Origin: Corynebacterium testudinoris
Lineage (GTDB): Bacteria > Actinomycetota > Actinomycetes > Mycobacteriales > Mycobacteriaceae
Length of the DNA stretch: 64,000 nucleotides
Assembly: GCF_001021045.1 (NCBI RefSeq)
Contig: NZ_CP011545.1
Coordinates: forward strand, 310,001-374,000
Direction: 5' to 3'
Of this stretch, positions 26,550 to 34,748 are shown in pieces. Each line of letters opens with the position of its first letter. Position 1 is the stretch's first letter. Below the pieces are notes generated by a model. That model had not been told where the DNA came from and made no database searches. It was given only the letters and a program-made list of their open reading frames with translations. The position numbers were made by a program, and so were the translations under genes.

Positions 26550-27614
26550 TTATGCGTCCTTGGGTGCCCTGCGCCCGTGGAATACCCGCCAGCTGCTCAG
26601 GCTGAAGGCGGCGGTGGCCAGGGCGGGCAGGCCGAAAGTGCGCACGGCGCGGCGGAGGTTACGGTAGTCGCGCACCTGCCAGCCGCGCTTGACGGCTTCC
26701 TTGCGCAGTTTGGAATCCGGATTGATCGCCACGGCGGTGCCCACCATGGACAGCATGGGGACGTCATTGATGGAGTCGGAGTACGCCGTGCACCGCGCGA
26801 GGTCGAGTTGTTCGATGGCGGCCAGGGCCGCGACGGCGTGCATTTTGCCGGGGCCGTGGAGGATATCGCCGACGAGTCGGCCGGTGAATTTCCCGTCCAC
26901 GACCTCTGCAACGGTGCCCAGCGCGCCGGTGAATCCGAAGCGTTTGGCCAGGATCTGCGCCAGTTGAACGGGGGTGGCGGAGACGAGCCAGACCTGGTGG
27001 CCGGCCGCGAGGTGCATCTGCGCGAGGTCCCGGGTGCCGGGCCACGCTTTGTCGATCATGGTGCTGTCCACGATCTCTTCGCACAGTTCGACCAGTTCGG
27101 CCACGCTTTTGCCCTTGATAAATTCCAGGGCCTGGTTGCGCCCCACGGCGACGTCGTTGGCATTTTCGGAGCCGGTGACGCGGAACTTGATCTGCTTCCA
27201 CGCGATGGGCAGGACTTCCCGGAGGCGGAAGTAGCGTTTGCGTGCCAGGCCGAGGGCGAAGACGACGAGCGAGGAACCCTGGATGAGGGTGTTGTCGACG
27301 TCGAAAAAGGCGGCCGCGCCGATGTCTTGGGGGATGTCGGGGTCGGGCACGCTGATGTGGAAACCGCCAGCGGCTTCGATGGATCCCGAGACGGAATCCA
27401 CGCCGGAGGAGAATGCGTCGAGCTCGATGCCGAAGGTTTCTTGCACGGCGGCGGCAGCGGAGGCTTCGCCGGCGGCGCGCTGGTGTTCCTCGCCCAGGGG
27501 TGGGAGGGCTCGTTCTTCGAGGAAGCGGCGGAGGTTGCCGCGGGTGGCACTCCAGCTGGCGAGGAATTCTCGCGGGGAACCGGGGAATACTGGTTCGCTG
27601 TTAGGCGGGGTCAC
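26550..27614 (-). CDS. HAD-IB family phosphatase (SerB-like)
   Basis: A 354-residue protein. The HAD motifs are [25 protein letters not shown], and [16 protein letters not shown] with the preceding Lys in [11 protein letters not shown]. The cap region and C-terminal helix ([14 protein letters not shown]) fit the membrane-associated HAD-IB subfamily found beside hemA in actinobacteria (SerB1-like, Rv0505c). The substrate is unproven; phosphoserine or a lysophospholipid are possible. GTG 27614 is preferred: AAAGGAAGG lies upstream and a TACGAT -10 candidate (27671-27666) lies downstream of the alternative ATG 27683. Confidence 0.85.
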   Translation of the reverse strand: MTPPNSEPVFPGSPREFLASWSATRGNLRRFLEERALPPLGEEHQRAAGEASAAAAVQETFGIELDAFSSGVDSVSGSIEAAGGFHISVPDPDIPQDIGAAAFFDVDNTLIQGSSLVVFALGLARKRYFRLREVLPIAWKQIKFRVTGSENANDVAVGRNQALEFIKGKSVAELVELCEEIVDSTMIDKAWPGTRDLAQMHLAAGHQVWLVSATPVQLAQILAKRFGFTGALGTVAEVVDGKFTGRLVGDILHGPGKMHAVAALAAIEQLDLARCTAYSDSINDVPMLSMVGTAVAINPDSKLRKEAVKRGWQVRDYRNLRRAVRTFGLPALATAAFSLSSWRVFHGRRAPKDA

Positions 27615-27691
27615 GGCGGTGTTCGTGCCTTCCTTTGGGTGCGTTGCCTGCTCTGTATCGTGTCTATCGTAGGCGCGTTGCATCGGTGGCG

Positions 27692-27727
27692 CTGGGCAAG
27701 AAGCTGGGCAAGAAGCTGGGCAAGAAA
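27692..27727 (+). repeat. Three tandem copies of CTGGGCAAGAAG
   Basis: A 12-bp unit repeats three times at 27692, 27704 and 27716, just before the ribosome site of the glutaredoxin-like gene. In the frame of that gene it would encode LGKK repeats, but the start at 27740 leaves it outside the coding region. Confidence 0.8.
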
Positions 27728-27739
27728 AGGAGTCAGGCT

Positions 27740-27979
27740 GTGGCGCAGGTAGTGGAGCTGATGGTGCGGACTGCGTGTGGTTCGTGCGCGCGGGTGGAGC
27801 GGCAGATTGCGCCGATCGTGGCGGCGGCGGGGGCGCGGTTGGTGGTGCGCAACGTTGACCATGATGGTGAGCTGGCGGTGGAGTTTGGGGATCGGGTGCC
27901 GGTGGTGGTCATCGATGAGGAGGAATTTGCCTGTTGGGAAGTCGATGATGAGGAGTTGGCTGCGGCGTTGGCCCACTAG
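27740..27979 (+). CDS. Glutaredoxin-like protein (DUF836)
   Basis: A 79-residue thioredoxin-fold protein with redox motif [11 protein letters not shown] and cis-Pro region [16 protein letters not shown] 27740 is chosen because AAGGAG lies 7 bases before it; a longer frame to 27635 would include the LGKK repeats and overlap the divergent gene. The same small protein lies upstream of hemA in mycobacteria (Rv0508). Partner unknown. It could be linked to heme or Fe-S metabolism by position only. Confidence 0.85.
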   Translation: MAQVVELMVRTACGSCARVERQIAPIVAAAGARLVVRNVDHDGELAVEFGDRVPVVVIDEEEFACWEVDDEELAAALAH

Positions 27980-28107
27980 CTCGGGGGTGGATACGGACTT
28001 TTCTTCACTCGGGGGTATCCTTTTGTTTGATCCGCCCCGAGGTGCGCGCGCTAGCCACGCCCCGGGGCATGAAATTGTGATCCAGGTCGAAAGCGGTGAA
28101 GGTAAAC

Positions 28108-29454
28108 GTGAGTGTGCTCGTCGTGGGAATGTCGCACCGATCGGCGCCGGTGGCGTTGCTCGAGCGACTGAGCATGGACGAGACGGTACGGGAAGATACC
28201 ACCACCAAGCTGGTCAATTGTGATGCGCTCAGTGAGGCGATGATTGTCTCCACGTGTAACCGGCTGGAGATTTATTCGGTCACCAATTCCTTCCACTCCG
28301 GGGTGCAAGATGTGGTGGAGGTGCTGCATGAGATCTCGGATGTGGATATCGATACGCTGCGGGGATACCTCTATGTTCGCTACGCCGATGCCGCCGCGGA
28401 GCACATGATGGTGGTGGCCTCTGGCCTGGATTCCATGGTGGTGGGGGAGCAGCAGATTATTGGCCAGGTGCGCACGGCGTATCAGGAGGCCAGTGAGAAG
28501 GGCACGGTTGGTCCGGCGTTGCATTCGCTGGCGCAGTCGGCGTTGCACACCGGTAAGCGGGTGCATTCGGAGACTGATATTGATGATGCGGGGGCCTCGA
28601 TGGTCTCCGTTGCTGTTGATGAGGCGTTGGAGCATCTCGGGACGGAGCAGTTGGCGGGCCGCACCGCTTTGGTGTTGGGTGCTGGGGCGATGGCCTCGTT
28701 GGCTGCTACGCACTTGGGGAAGCTGGGCGTCGATAAGCTGATCATCGCTAACCGGACGCGTTCGCGGGCGGAGCGTCTCGCGGAGCATTCGCGGGAGGCG
28801 GGGGTCCCGGCGGATGTCGTGGATTTCGCTGACCGTGCCGCCGTGCTCTCCCGCGTTGACCTGGCCGTCTCGGCTACGGGGGCGGATGATTTCACCATCA
28901 CCCCGGCGGATATTCCGCGCGATCGGGTGGATAATCTCACGCTCATTGATCTGTCGATGCCGCGTGATATCGACGATGCCACTGCGGAGCTGCAGGGTGT
29001 GCACCTGGTCAACATCGAGCGGTTGCATAAGACGATGTCGGGGCGCGGCGATCATGCGACGGGGCACCAGGAGGCGCTGGGGATAGTCGCTGAGGAGCTG
29101 CATGCCTATAGCTCTGAGCAGCGGGTTCGGGATGTGGTTCCGGCGGTGGCCGCATTGCGCAAGCACGCTTCGGAGTTGGTGGACACGGAGTTGGAGCGCC
29201 TGCGGGCGCGGACCCCGGCGATTGATGTGCCGGAGTTTGAGGAGGTGACGCGGACGGTGCGTCGCGTCGTCGATAAGCTGTTGCACCAGCCGACGGTGCG
29301 GGTGAAGAAGTTGGCCGCCGAGTCCGGTGTCGTGTCCTATGAGTCGGCGTTGCAGGAGCTGTTTGGTTTGGCCTCCGAGGGGCCGTCGGTGGCGATTGAT
29401 GTCGCTGACCTGCCGGAAGGCAAGGTTGGAATCAACGAGAAGGAACAGAAATGA
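28108..29454 (+). CDS. hemA: Glutamyl-tRNA reductase
   Basis: A 448-residue NADPH enzyme that reduces glutamyl-tRNA to glutamate-1-semialdehyde, the committed step of heme synthesis. Catalytic Cys50 is in [22 protein letters not shown] and the Rossmann [17 protein letters not shown] are followed by the C-terminal dimerisation helix. The GTG at 28108 is preferred over GTG 28096: GAAGG lies 5 bases before it, and [14 protein letters not shown] is the usual N-terminus. A GGATAC/GTATCC dyad lies in the region upstream (about 27990-28020), around a TATCCT -10 candidate. hemC overlaps its stop by 4 bases. Confidence 0.97.
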   Translation: MSVLVVGMSHRSAPVALLERLSMDETVREDTTTKLVNCDALSEAMIVSTCNRLEIYSVTNSFHSGVQDVVEVLHEISDVDIDTLRGYLYVRYADAAAEHMMVVASGLDSMVVGEQQIIGQVRTAYQEASEKGTVGPALHSLAQSALHTGKRVHSETDIDDAGASMVSVAVDEALEHLGTEQLAGRTALVLGAGAMASLAATHLGKLGVDKLIIANRTRSRAERLAEHSREAGVPADVVDFADRAAVLSRVDLAVSATGADDFTITPADIPRDRVDNLTLIDLSMPRDIDDATAELQGVHLVNIERLHKTMSGRGDHATGHQEALGIVAEELHAYSSEQRVRDVVPAVAALRKHASELVDTELERLRARTPAIDVPEFEEVTRTVRRVVDKLLHQPTVRVKKLAAESGVVSYESALQELFGLASEGPSVAIDVADLPEGKVGINEKEQK

Positions 29455-30338
29455 CCTTGAAGATCGGTACGCGCGGCTCGACATTGGCCACGACCCAGTC
29501 CGGCCATGTGCGCGATGCGTTGGCCGCCAACGGCTTTGACGCCGAGCTTCACATTGTCACCACCGCGGGTGACGTCAACATGGCGCCGGTCGAGCGCATT
29601 GGCGTCGGCGTGTTCACCCAGGCGTTGCGCGAGTCCCTGGTGGCCGGTGAGTGCGACATTGCGGTGCATTCTTTCAAAGATTTGCCGACGGCCCCGGATG
29701 AGCGATTCCACCTCATCGTTCCGGTGCGTGCCGACGCCCGCGAGGCCCTCATCGCCCGCGATGGCCTCACCCTCGCCACCCTCCCGGAGGGTGCGAAGGT
29801 GGGCACCTCCGCGCCGCGCCGCATCTCCCAGCTCCGCGCGCACCGCCCTGACCTGGAGATATTGCCCCTGCGAGGCAACATCGACACCCGCATGGGCAAG
29901 GTCACTTCCGGCGAGCTCGATGCCGTCGTCCTCGCGTACGCCGGGCTGTCCCGCGTCGAGCAGGGCTTCCGCGCCACCGAGGTCTTTTCCCCCGAGGTCA
30001 TCCTGCCCGCCCCCGCCCAGGGGGCGCTGGCCATCGAGTGCCGTGCAGATGACGCCGAGGCTCGCCGCGCCATCGATTCGCTTATCGACGCCGCCGCGTA
30101 CACCTGCGCCATCGCCGAGCGCATCGTCCTCAACCGGCTGGAGGCCGGTTGCACCGCCCCTGTCGCGGCACATTCCACCCTCGATGGTGACACCATCACG
30201 TTGACCGCCGGGGTGTTCGCCCTCGACGGATCAGCCCAGCTCAAGCACAGTGCCACGGGCACTGACCCCGTGGAGTTGGGGGAGCGGATCGCCCGCCTGC
30301 TCATCGAGGAAGGCGCCGCCGAGATCATGGCGAGGTAA
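29451..30338 (+). CDS. hemC: Hydroxymethylbilane synthase
   Basis: A 295-residue enzyme that joins four porphobilinogen units into hydroxymethylbilane. The dipyrromethane cofactor Cys234 is in [12 protein letters not shown]. Substrate-binding Arg and Asp lie in [26 protein letters not shown] and [10 protein letters not shown]. It is translationally coupled to hemA (ATGA). Its TAA stop begins a TAAACT hexamer upstream of the next gene. Confidence 0.97.
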   Translation: MTLKIGTRGSTLATTQSGHVRDALAANGFDAELHIVTTAGDVNMAPVERIGVGVFTQALRESLVAGECDIAVHSFKDLPTAPDERFHLIVPVRADAREALIARDGLTLATLPEGAKVGTSAPRRISQLRAHRPDLEILPLRGNIDTRMGKVTSGELDAVVLAYAGLSRVEQGFRATEVFSPEVILPAPAQGALAIECRADDAEARRAIDSLIDAAAYTCAIAERIVLNRLEAGCTAPVAAHSTLDGDTITLTAGVFALDGSAQLKHSATGTDPVELGERIARLLIEEGAAEIMAR

Positions 30339-30351
30339 ACTCAACCGGATT

Positions 30352-30720
30352 ATGGCCGAACTGAAGATCGACGAGCGTCAGGTCACCGTCACCCTCAATT
30401 GGTGGGAAAAGATCGCCGCCCACCGCTCCCACCTCACCGTCCCCGCCCGTGCCATCTCCGGGGTGCGCGTTGTCGACGATGCCCTGGCTTTCGCCGCCGC
30501 GCAGGAACGGGACAAACGCTCCCCCGGCACGCGCCTGAGGGGACTCACCGACACCGGTACCTTTGTCACCCGCTACGGCACCCGCGCCAGCGTGCTGTCG
30601 GTGTGCCACGGAACTGGCCCCGGCGTGGTCATTGATTTAGAGTCGGGCACCATTGGCCGCATCATCATCTCCACCGCCCGGGCGCCGGAGTATGCCCGCG
30701 AACTTGGCCGATTCCTCTGA
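30352..30720 (+). CDS. Conserved hypothetical protein in the heme cluster
   Basis: A 122-residue soluble protein, predicted mainly beta with a last helix. It contains WWEKIAAHRSHLTVPARAIS, GTRLRGLTDTGTFVTRYGTR and GVVIDLESGTIGRIIIS. The pattern resembles small PH-like domain proteins, but I cannot confirm a family. ATG 30352 lies 10 bases after TAAACT, which includes the hemC stop codon. Its position between hemC and hemD suggests co-expression with heme genes; no function is known to me. Confidence 0.7.
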   Translation: MAELKIDERQVTVTLNWWEKIAAHRSHLTVPARAISGVRVVDDALAFAAAQERDKRSPGTRLRGLTDTGTFVTRYGTRASVLSVCHGTGPGVVIDLESGTIGRIIISTARAPEYARELGRFL

Positions 30721-30908
30721 ACATCACGCTGAGGGCGGGGTCGGGTGTTTTCGTAATCCGGCCTCGTTAATTTAAGGTGTAGATACCACACGGTGGACGC
30801 CCCGCATGCGATATGGCCCCCTTTATGGGAACGGCGGTTGCAGCGAAGGGCGCGCATTTGTGTCTTGACCTGTTGTGATTGTAACCATCGACTGTAGAAA
30901 AGATCCGT

Positions 30909-32597
30909 ATGAGCATGGCTCCCCAGACCTCCCAGCCGGGAAAGGTCGTCTTCGTTGGCGCTGGCCCTGGCAACCCCGATCTACTCACCATCCGTGCCCG
31001 CGAGGTGCTCTCTTCGGCGATCATCGCCGTGACAGATGCAGCCGTCCTCCCAGGCGTGCGTGAAGTCGTGGCTGCCGGACTGCCAGTACCCCAAGAGAAG
31101 CTGGATGCCGCGGAGAAGGAATACGAGCGCATCTGCGCGGAAGCTAAGGAGGCCGGTGCGCGTCGTCGTCCGGCGCGCCCGGCTGAGCCCACGGCTGCTG
31201 ATATTCGTGAGCCCGTCGGCTCTACCCCCGATGAGGTGGCCGCGCAGTTGCGGGATGCCCTCGCCGAGGACAAGGGCGATGTGATCCGCCTGGTCACGGG
31301 CAACCCGTTGACCCGGGATCAGACGATGGCGGAGATCGCCGCGGTCGCTGGTCTGGGCCTGGAGTTTCAGGTCGTGCCGGGGATGTCCTTGCCGTCGACG
31401 GTGCCGTCCTTCGCGGGTATCGCGCTGGGGTCGACGTACACGGAAACCGATGTCACCGAAAACAATGTTGATTGGGATCAGCTGGCCAGCGCACCGCAGC
31501 CTTTGGTGCTGCAGGCCGCTGATGAGAACCTGACCACGATTGCGTCGGAGTTCATTTCCCGGGGCATGAGCCCGGACACTCCAGTGTCCGTCACGGTCAA
31601 CGGCACGACCCGCCTGCAGCGCACCCATGATGCCACGCTGGCTACCTTGGGCCGCCTGGATGTGGAGCTGGGCGGACAGCTGGTGGTCACGTTGGGCAAG
31701 GGGGTGGATGATCGCACCAAGTATTCCTGGTGGGAGAACCGCCCGCTGTACGGCTGGCGTGTCCTCGTGCCGCGCACGAAGGAGCAGGCGGCGTCGATGA
31801 GCGCGCGGCTGTCCTCCTACGGCGCGATCCCGCAGTCGGTGCCCACGATCTCGGTCGAGCCGCCGCGCAACCCCGCCCAGATGGAGCGGGCGATCAAGGG
31901 CATCGTTGAGGGCCGCTACCAGTGGGTCGTGTTCACTTCGGTCAACGCGGTCGCTGCGGTGTGGGAGAAGATCAACGAGTTCGGGCTCGATGCCCGTTCC
32001 TTCGCTGGTGTGCATCTCGCCGCCGTCGGTTCGAAGACCGCGGAGGCGATCCGTGAGCTGGGGATGACGCCGGAGCTGCTGCCGCCGTCGACGAAGCAGA
32101 ACGCCGCCGGGCTGGTCGAGGTGTTCCCCGACTATGTTGAGGAGCTGGACCCGGTGGGTCGGGTGTTGCTGCCGCGCGCTGACATCGCCACCGATGTGCT
32201 TGTCGACGGCCTCGTGGAGGCCGGTTGGGAGGTCGACGATGTCGTCGCCTACCGGACCGTCCGCGCCGCCCCGCCGTCGGCGGAGATCCGCGAGATGATC
32301 AAGTCCGGTGGCTTCGACGCCGTCTGCTTCACCTCTTCCTCCACGGTGAAAAACCTCGTGGGTATTGCAGGAAAGCCGCACCAGCGCACCATCATCGCCT
32401 GCATCGGTCCCATGACGGAGGCCACTGCCAAGGAGATGGGTCTGCGCGTTGACGTTGTTCCCGCTACCGCCGAGGTCCCCGATCTGGTCGACGCCCTGGC
32501 CCACCACGTGGCCAACCTCCGTGCCGCCGGCCAGCTGCCGCCGCCGAAGAAGAAGCGCCGGGCGCGTCGCAAGCCGGTGGCCGTAGAGCAGGACTGA
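30909..32597 (+). CDS. hemD: Uroporphyrinogen-III synthase fused to degenerate methyltransferase domain
   Basis: 562 residues in two parts. The N-terminal 270 resemble siroheme-type SUMT methyltransferase (VGAGPGNPDLLTIRA at 15-29, QVVPGMSLPSTVPSFAGI), but the GDPFxFGRG-type loop reads TGNPLTRDQTM and the usual YMG is absent. The rest is a HemD domain (VLVPRTKEQAASMSARLSSY, WVVFTSVNAV, DAVCFTSSSTVKNL). HemD closes hydroxymethylbilane to uroporphyrinogen III. The basic tail (KKKRRARRK) is notable. An insert at about 70-105 carries many charged residues. A TTGACC -35 candidate lies near 30863. This fusion is also seen in mycobacteria (Rv0511). Confidence 0.92.
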   Translation: MSMAPQTSQPGKVVFVGAGPGNPDLLTIRAREVLSSAIIAVTDAAVLPGVREVVAAGLPVPQEKLDAAEKEYERICAEAKEAGARRRPARPAEPTAADIREPVGSTPDEVAAQLRDALAEDKGDVIRLVTGNPLTRDQTMAEIAAVAGLGLEFQVVPGMSLPSTVPSFAGIALGSTYTETDVTENNVDWDQLASAPQPLVLQAADENLTTIASEFISRGMSPDTPVSVTVNGTTRLQRTHDATLATLGRLDVELGGQLVVTLGKGVDDRTKYSWWENRPLYGWRVLVPRTKEQAASMSARLSSYGAIPQSVPTISVEPPRNPAQMERAIKGIVEGRYQWVVFTSVNAVAAVWEKINEFGLDARSFAGVHLAAVGSKTAEAIRELGMTPELLPPSTKQNAAGLVEVFPDYVEELDPVGRVLLPRADIATDVLVDGLVEAGWEVDDVVAYRTVRAAPPSAEIREMIKSGGFDAVCFTSSSTVKNLVGIAGKPHQRTIIACIGPMTEATAKEMGLRVDVVPATAEVPDLVDALAHHVANLRAAGQLPPPKKKRRARRKPVAVEQD

Positions 32598-32660
32598 TTT
32601 GCGGCGGGCACTATGATGGCGGTCTAAGTACTCGCCTTCCGGAAAGGTCAAGCCCTAGCT

Positions 32661-33686
32661 GTGACTGACCAGCATTCTTCCTCACTGCCCGTCCCCACTC
32701 CCGCCCGTCGGCCGCGTCGCTTACGGCTCAATCCGGCGATGCGGGAGTTCGTCGCCGAGACGACCCTGCGCCCCGCCGACCTCATCTTGCCGATGTTCAT
32801 CGCCGATGGGCTCGGCACCCCGCGGGAGATCTCGTCGATGCCGGGGGTCCAACAGCACACCTTTGATTCCTTGAAGGCTGCCGCCCATGAGGCGCTCGAT
32901 GTCGGGGTGCGCTGCGTGGACCTCTTCGGAGTCCCGCTCGACGCCGACAAAGACGCGGATGGTTCGCAGGCCTGGAACCCGAAGGGCATCCTCAACCGCG
33001 CCCTGCACGAACTGCGCGCGGAGTTCGGTGATGACTTGCTCATCATGGCCGACACCTGCCTCGATGAATTCACTGACCACGGGCACTGCGGCGTGGTGGG
33101 GCAGGACCGGTGGGGACGGACGGTCGTCGATAATGATGCGACGCTGACCCGGTACCAACAGATGGCGGTGGCCCAGGCCGACGCCGGGGCACACATCGTC
33201 TCCCCGTCGGGGATGATGGACGGCCAGGTCCTGGCCATCCGGGAGGCGCTGGATGATGCCGGTCACCAGGATGTGTCCATCATGGCGTATTCGGCCAAGT
33301 ACGCCTCCGCCTTCTACGGTCCCTTCCGCGAGGCGGTCGGTTCCTCCCTGGAGGGCGATCGCCGGACGTACCAGCAAGACCCCGCCAACCTCCGCGAGTC
33401 CCTCCTCGAGGTCGAGCTTGATATCGATGAGGGCGCCGACTTCGTCATGGTCAAGCCCGCCCTGCCGTACCTCGATGTGCTGCGCGCCGTCGCCGATGTT
33501 TCCCCGGTGCCCGTCGCCGCCTATCAAGTCTCCGGTGAATACGCGATGATCCAGGCCGCTGGCCGCAACGGGTGGATCGACCTCGACGCCGTGATGATGG
33601 AATCACTGACCTCCATCAAGCGGGCCGGGGCGAACCAGATCCTCACCTACTTCGCCACCGACGCCGCTAAGGTGCTTCATGTCTGA
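32661..33686 (+). CDS. hemB: Delta-aminolevulinic acid dehydratase
   Basis: A 341-residue enzyme that condenses two 5-aminolevulinate molecules to porphobilinogen. Schiff-base lysines are Lys213 ([15 protein letters not shown]) and Lys265 ([11 protein letters not shown]). [14 protein letters not shown] has two of the three Cys of zinc-type enzymes, the third position being Asp131, so the metal may be Mg or Zn. It starts with GTG 32661. The next gene overlaps its end by 8 bases. Confidence 0.97.
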   Translation: MTDQHSSSLPVPTPARRPRRLRLNPAMREFVAETTLRPADLILPMFIADGLGTPREISSMPGVQQHTFDSLKAAAHEALDVGVRCVDLFGVPLDADKDADGSQAWNPKGILNRALHELRAEFGDDLLIMADTCLDEFTDHGHCGVVGQDRWGRTVVDNDATLTRYQQMAVAQADAGAHIVSPSGMMDGQVLAIREALDDAGHQDVSIMAYSAKYASAFYGPFREAVGSSLEGDRRTYQQDPANLRESLLEVELDIDEGADFVMVKPALPYLDVLRAVADVSPVPVAAYQVSGEYAMIQAAGRNGWIDLDAVMMESLTSIKRAGANQILTYFATDAAKVLHV

Positions 33687-34215
33687 CGCCGATAAGCCCA
33701 CCCAACCAGAGTCCGTGCGGCTCATGGTGTGGCTGTTTTCCTTCGCCGTCGGCGGGGAAGTGCTCCACCAGATCCTCACCGTCATCATCACCTTCATCGA
33801 CCCCTCGGCGCTCATCGCCACCGCCAAGGACCGGATGGACCCCCAGCAACTCGAAACGATCGGGGACACCGGCGTGCGCGTCGCGGCGTATGGCTCGGTG
33901 CTGCTCATGGGCGCGGTAAGCCTGGGCATCATGGGCCTGCTCGTGTGGATGATCTTTGCCCTCTGGCGCCAATCCCGCTTCGCCGCCACCGCCCGCCGCA
34001 TGCTGCTGGTCTTCGGCTTCTACTTCGGCTTCCGCGTCATGATGCTGTTTTTGGTCACACCGGGCGGAACGGACGTACCCGTGGCACTGTATGTCGTAGA
34101 TGGCATCGTGCAGATCCTCGTCGGTGTCGCCGCCGTCATGGGAGTGTTCCTGACATTCAAGGAAGACACGCTCACGTGGACCCGCGAGTTGCCCACGGCT
34201 AAAGACAGGAGCTGA
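33679..34215 (+). CDS. Conserved membrane protein
   Basis: 178 residues with four membrane helices: [60 protein letters not shown] and [25 protein letters not shown] 33679 lies inside the hemB coding end, so it is translated with hemB. A similar pair of small membrane proteins follows hemB in mycobacteria. No domain with known function is visible. Confidence 0.78.
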   Translation: MSDADKPTQPESVRLMVWLFSFAVGGEVLHQILTVIITFIDPSALIATAKDRMDPQQLETIGDTGVRVAAYGSVLLMGAVSLGIMGLLVWMIFALWRQSRFAATARRMLLVFGFYFGFRVMMLFLVTPGGTDVPVALYVVDGIVQILVGVAAVMGVFLTFKEDTLTWTRELPTAKDRS

Positions 34216-34224
34216 GACACGACC

Positions 34225-34725
34225 ATGCCCAGCATGTTCCCCGGAATGTACCGTTCGCCGGATGACCCCAACCGGCGCCTGCGTGGCGGCGACGCCTCCG
34301 ATCCGGCTGATGGATCCTGGCCGTCGGTGCTGCGCTGGGGCTACTGGGTATGCGTCGCGGCGGCGATCCTCATGATCTTCTCCGGCCTGGTGATGGTCGC
34401 CGTGCCAGATGGGGATCGGGTGGGAGCTGCGCCGGAGGTCATCGAGGCTTTCCACCGCAACGTCCGCTTCGTCGCCATCTTCAACATCGTCGCCGGCGTG
34501 CTCGTCGCGGCGCTGGCCGCGCAGCTGAAATCCGGGGGACTCATCTCGCGCCGGGTACTTATCGTGGTCATCGCCCTGGCCGTGTTCTGCAACGTGGCGG
34601 CCTTTGCCATTCAGGTCGGCGGATTGGCCATGATCCTCATCGTTATCCTCCTCGCCGTGGCCGCGTTCTTGGTTTTCCGCCCGGCCGCCAATCGCTACTT
34701 TGCCCGCGCCAACGGCCGAAACTAG
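34225..34725 (+). CDS. Conserved membrane protein
   Basis: 166 residues with four membrane helices (YWVCVAAAILMIFSGLVMVA, FVAIFNIVAGVLVAALAA, VLIVVIALAVFCNVAAFAIQ, LAMILIVILLAVAAFLVF) after a polar N-terminal region of about 30 residues. It is 9 bases after the previous membrane gene, with AGGAGCTGAGACACG carrying the ribosome site, so the two are one operon with hemB. The topology resembles its neighbour, and they may form a pair. Function unknown. Confidence 0.78.
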   Translation: MPSMFPGMYRSPDDPNRRLRGGDASDPADGSWPSVLRWGYWVCVAAAILMIFSGLVMVAVPDGDRVGAAPEVIEAFHRNVRFVAIFNIVAGVLVAALAAQLKSGGLISRRVLIVVIALAVFCNVAAFAIQVGGLAMILIVILLAVAAFLVFRPAANRYFARANGRN

Positions 34726-34748
34726 CCGAGCCTACTAGTCTTCGAATC

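Noticed and set aside
28051..29484. A 477-codon minus-strand frame opposite hemA
   Set aside because: Arg/His-rich antisense reading of hemA, no domains.
30981..32651. A 556-codon minus-strand frame opposite hemD
   Set aside because: Antisense reading of hemD, no motifs.
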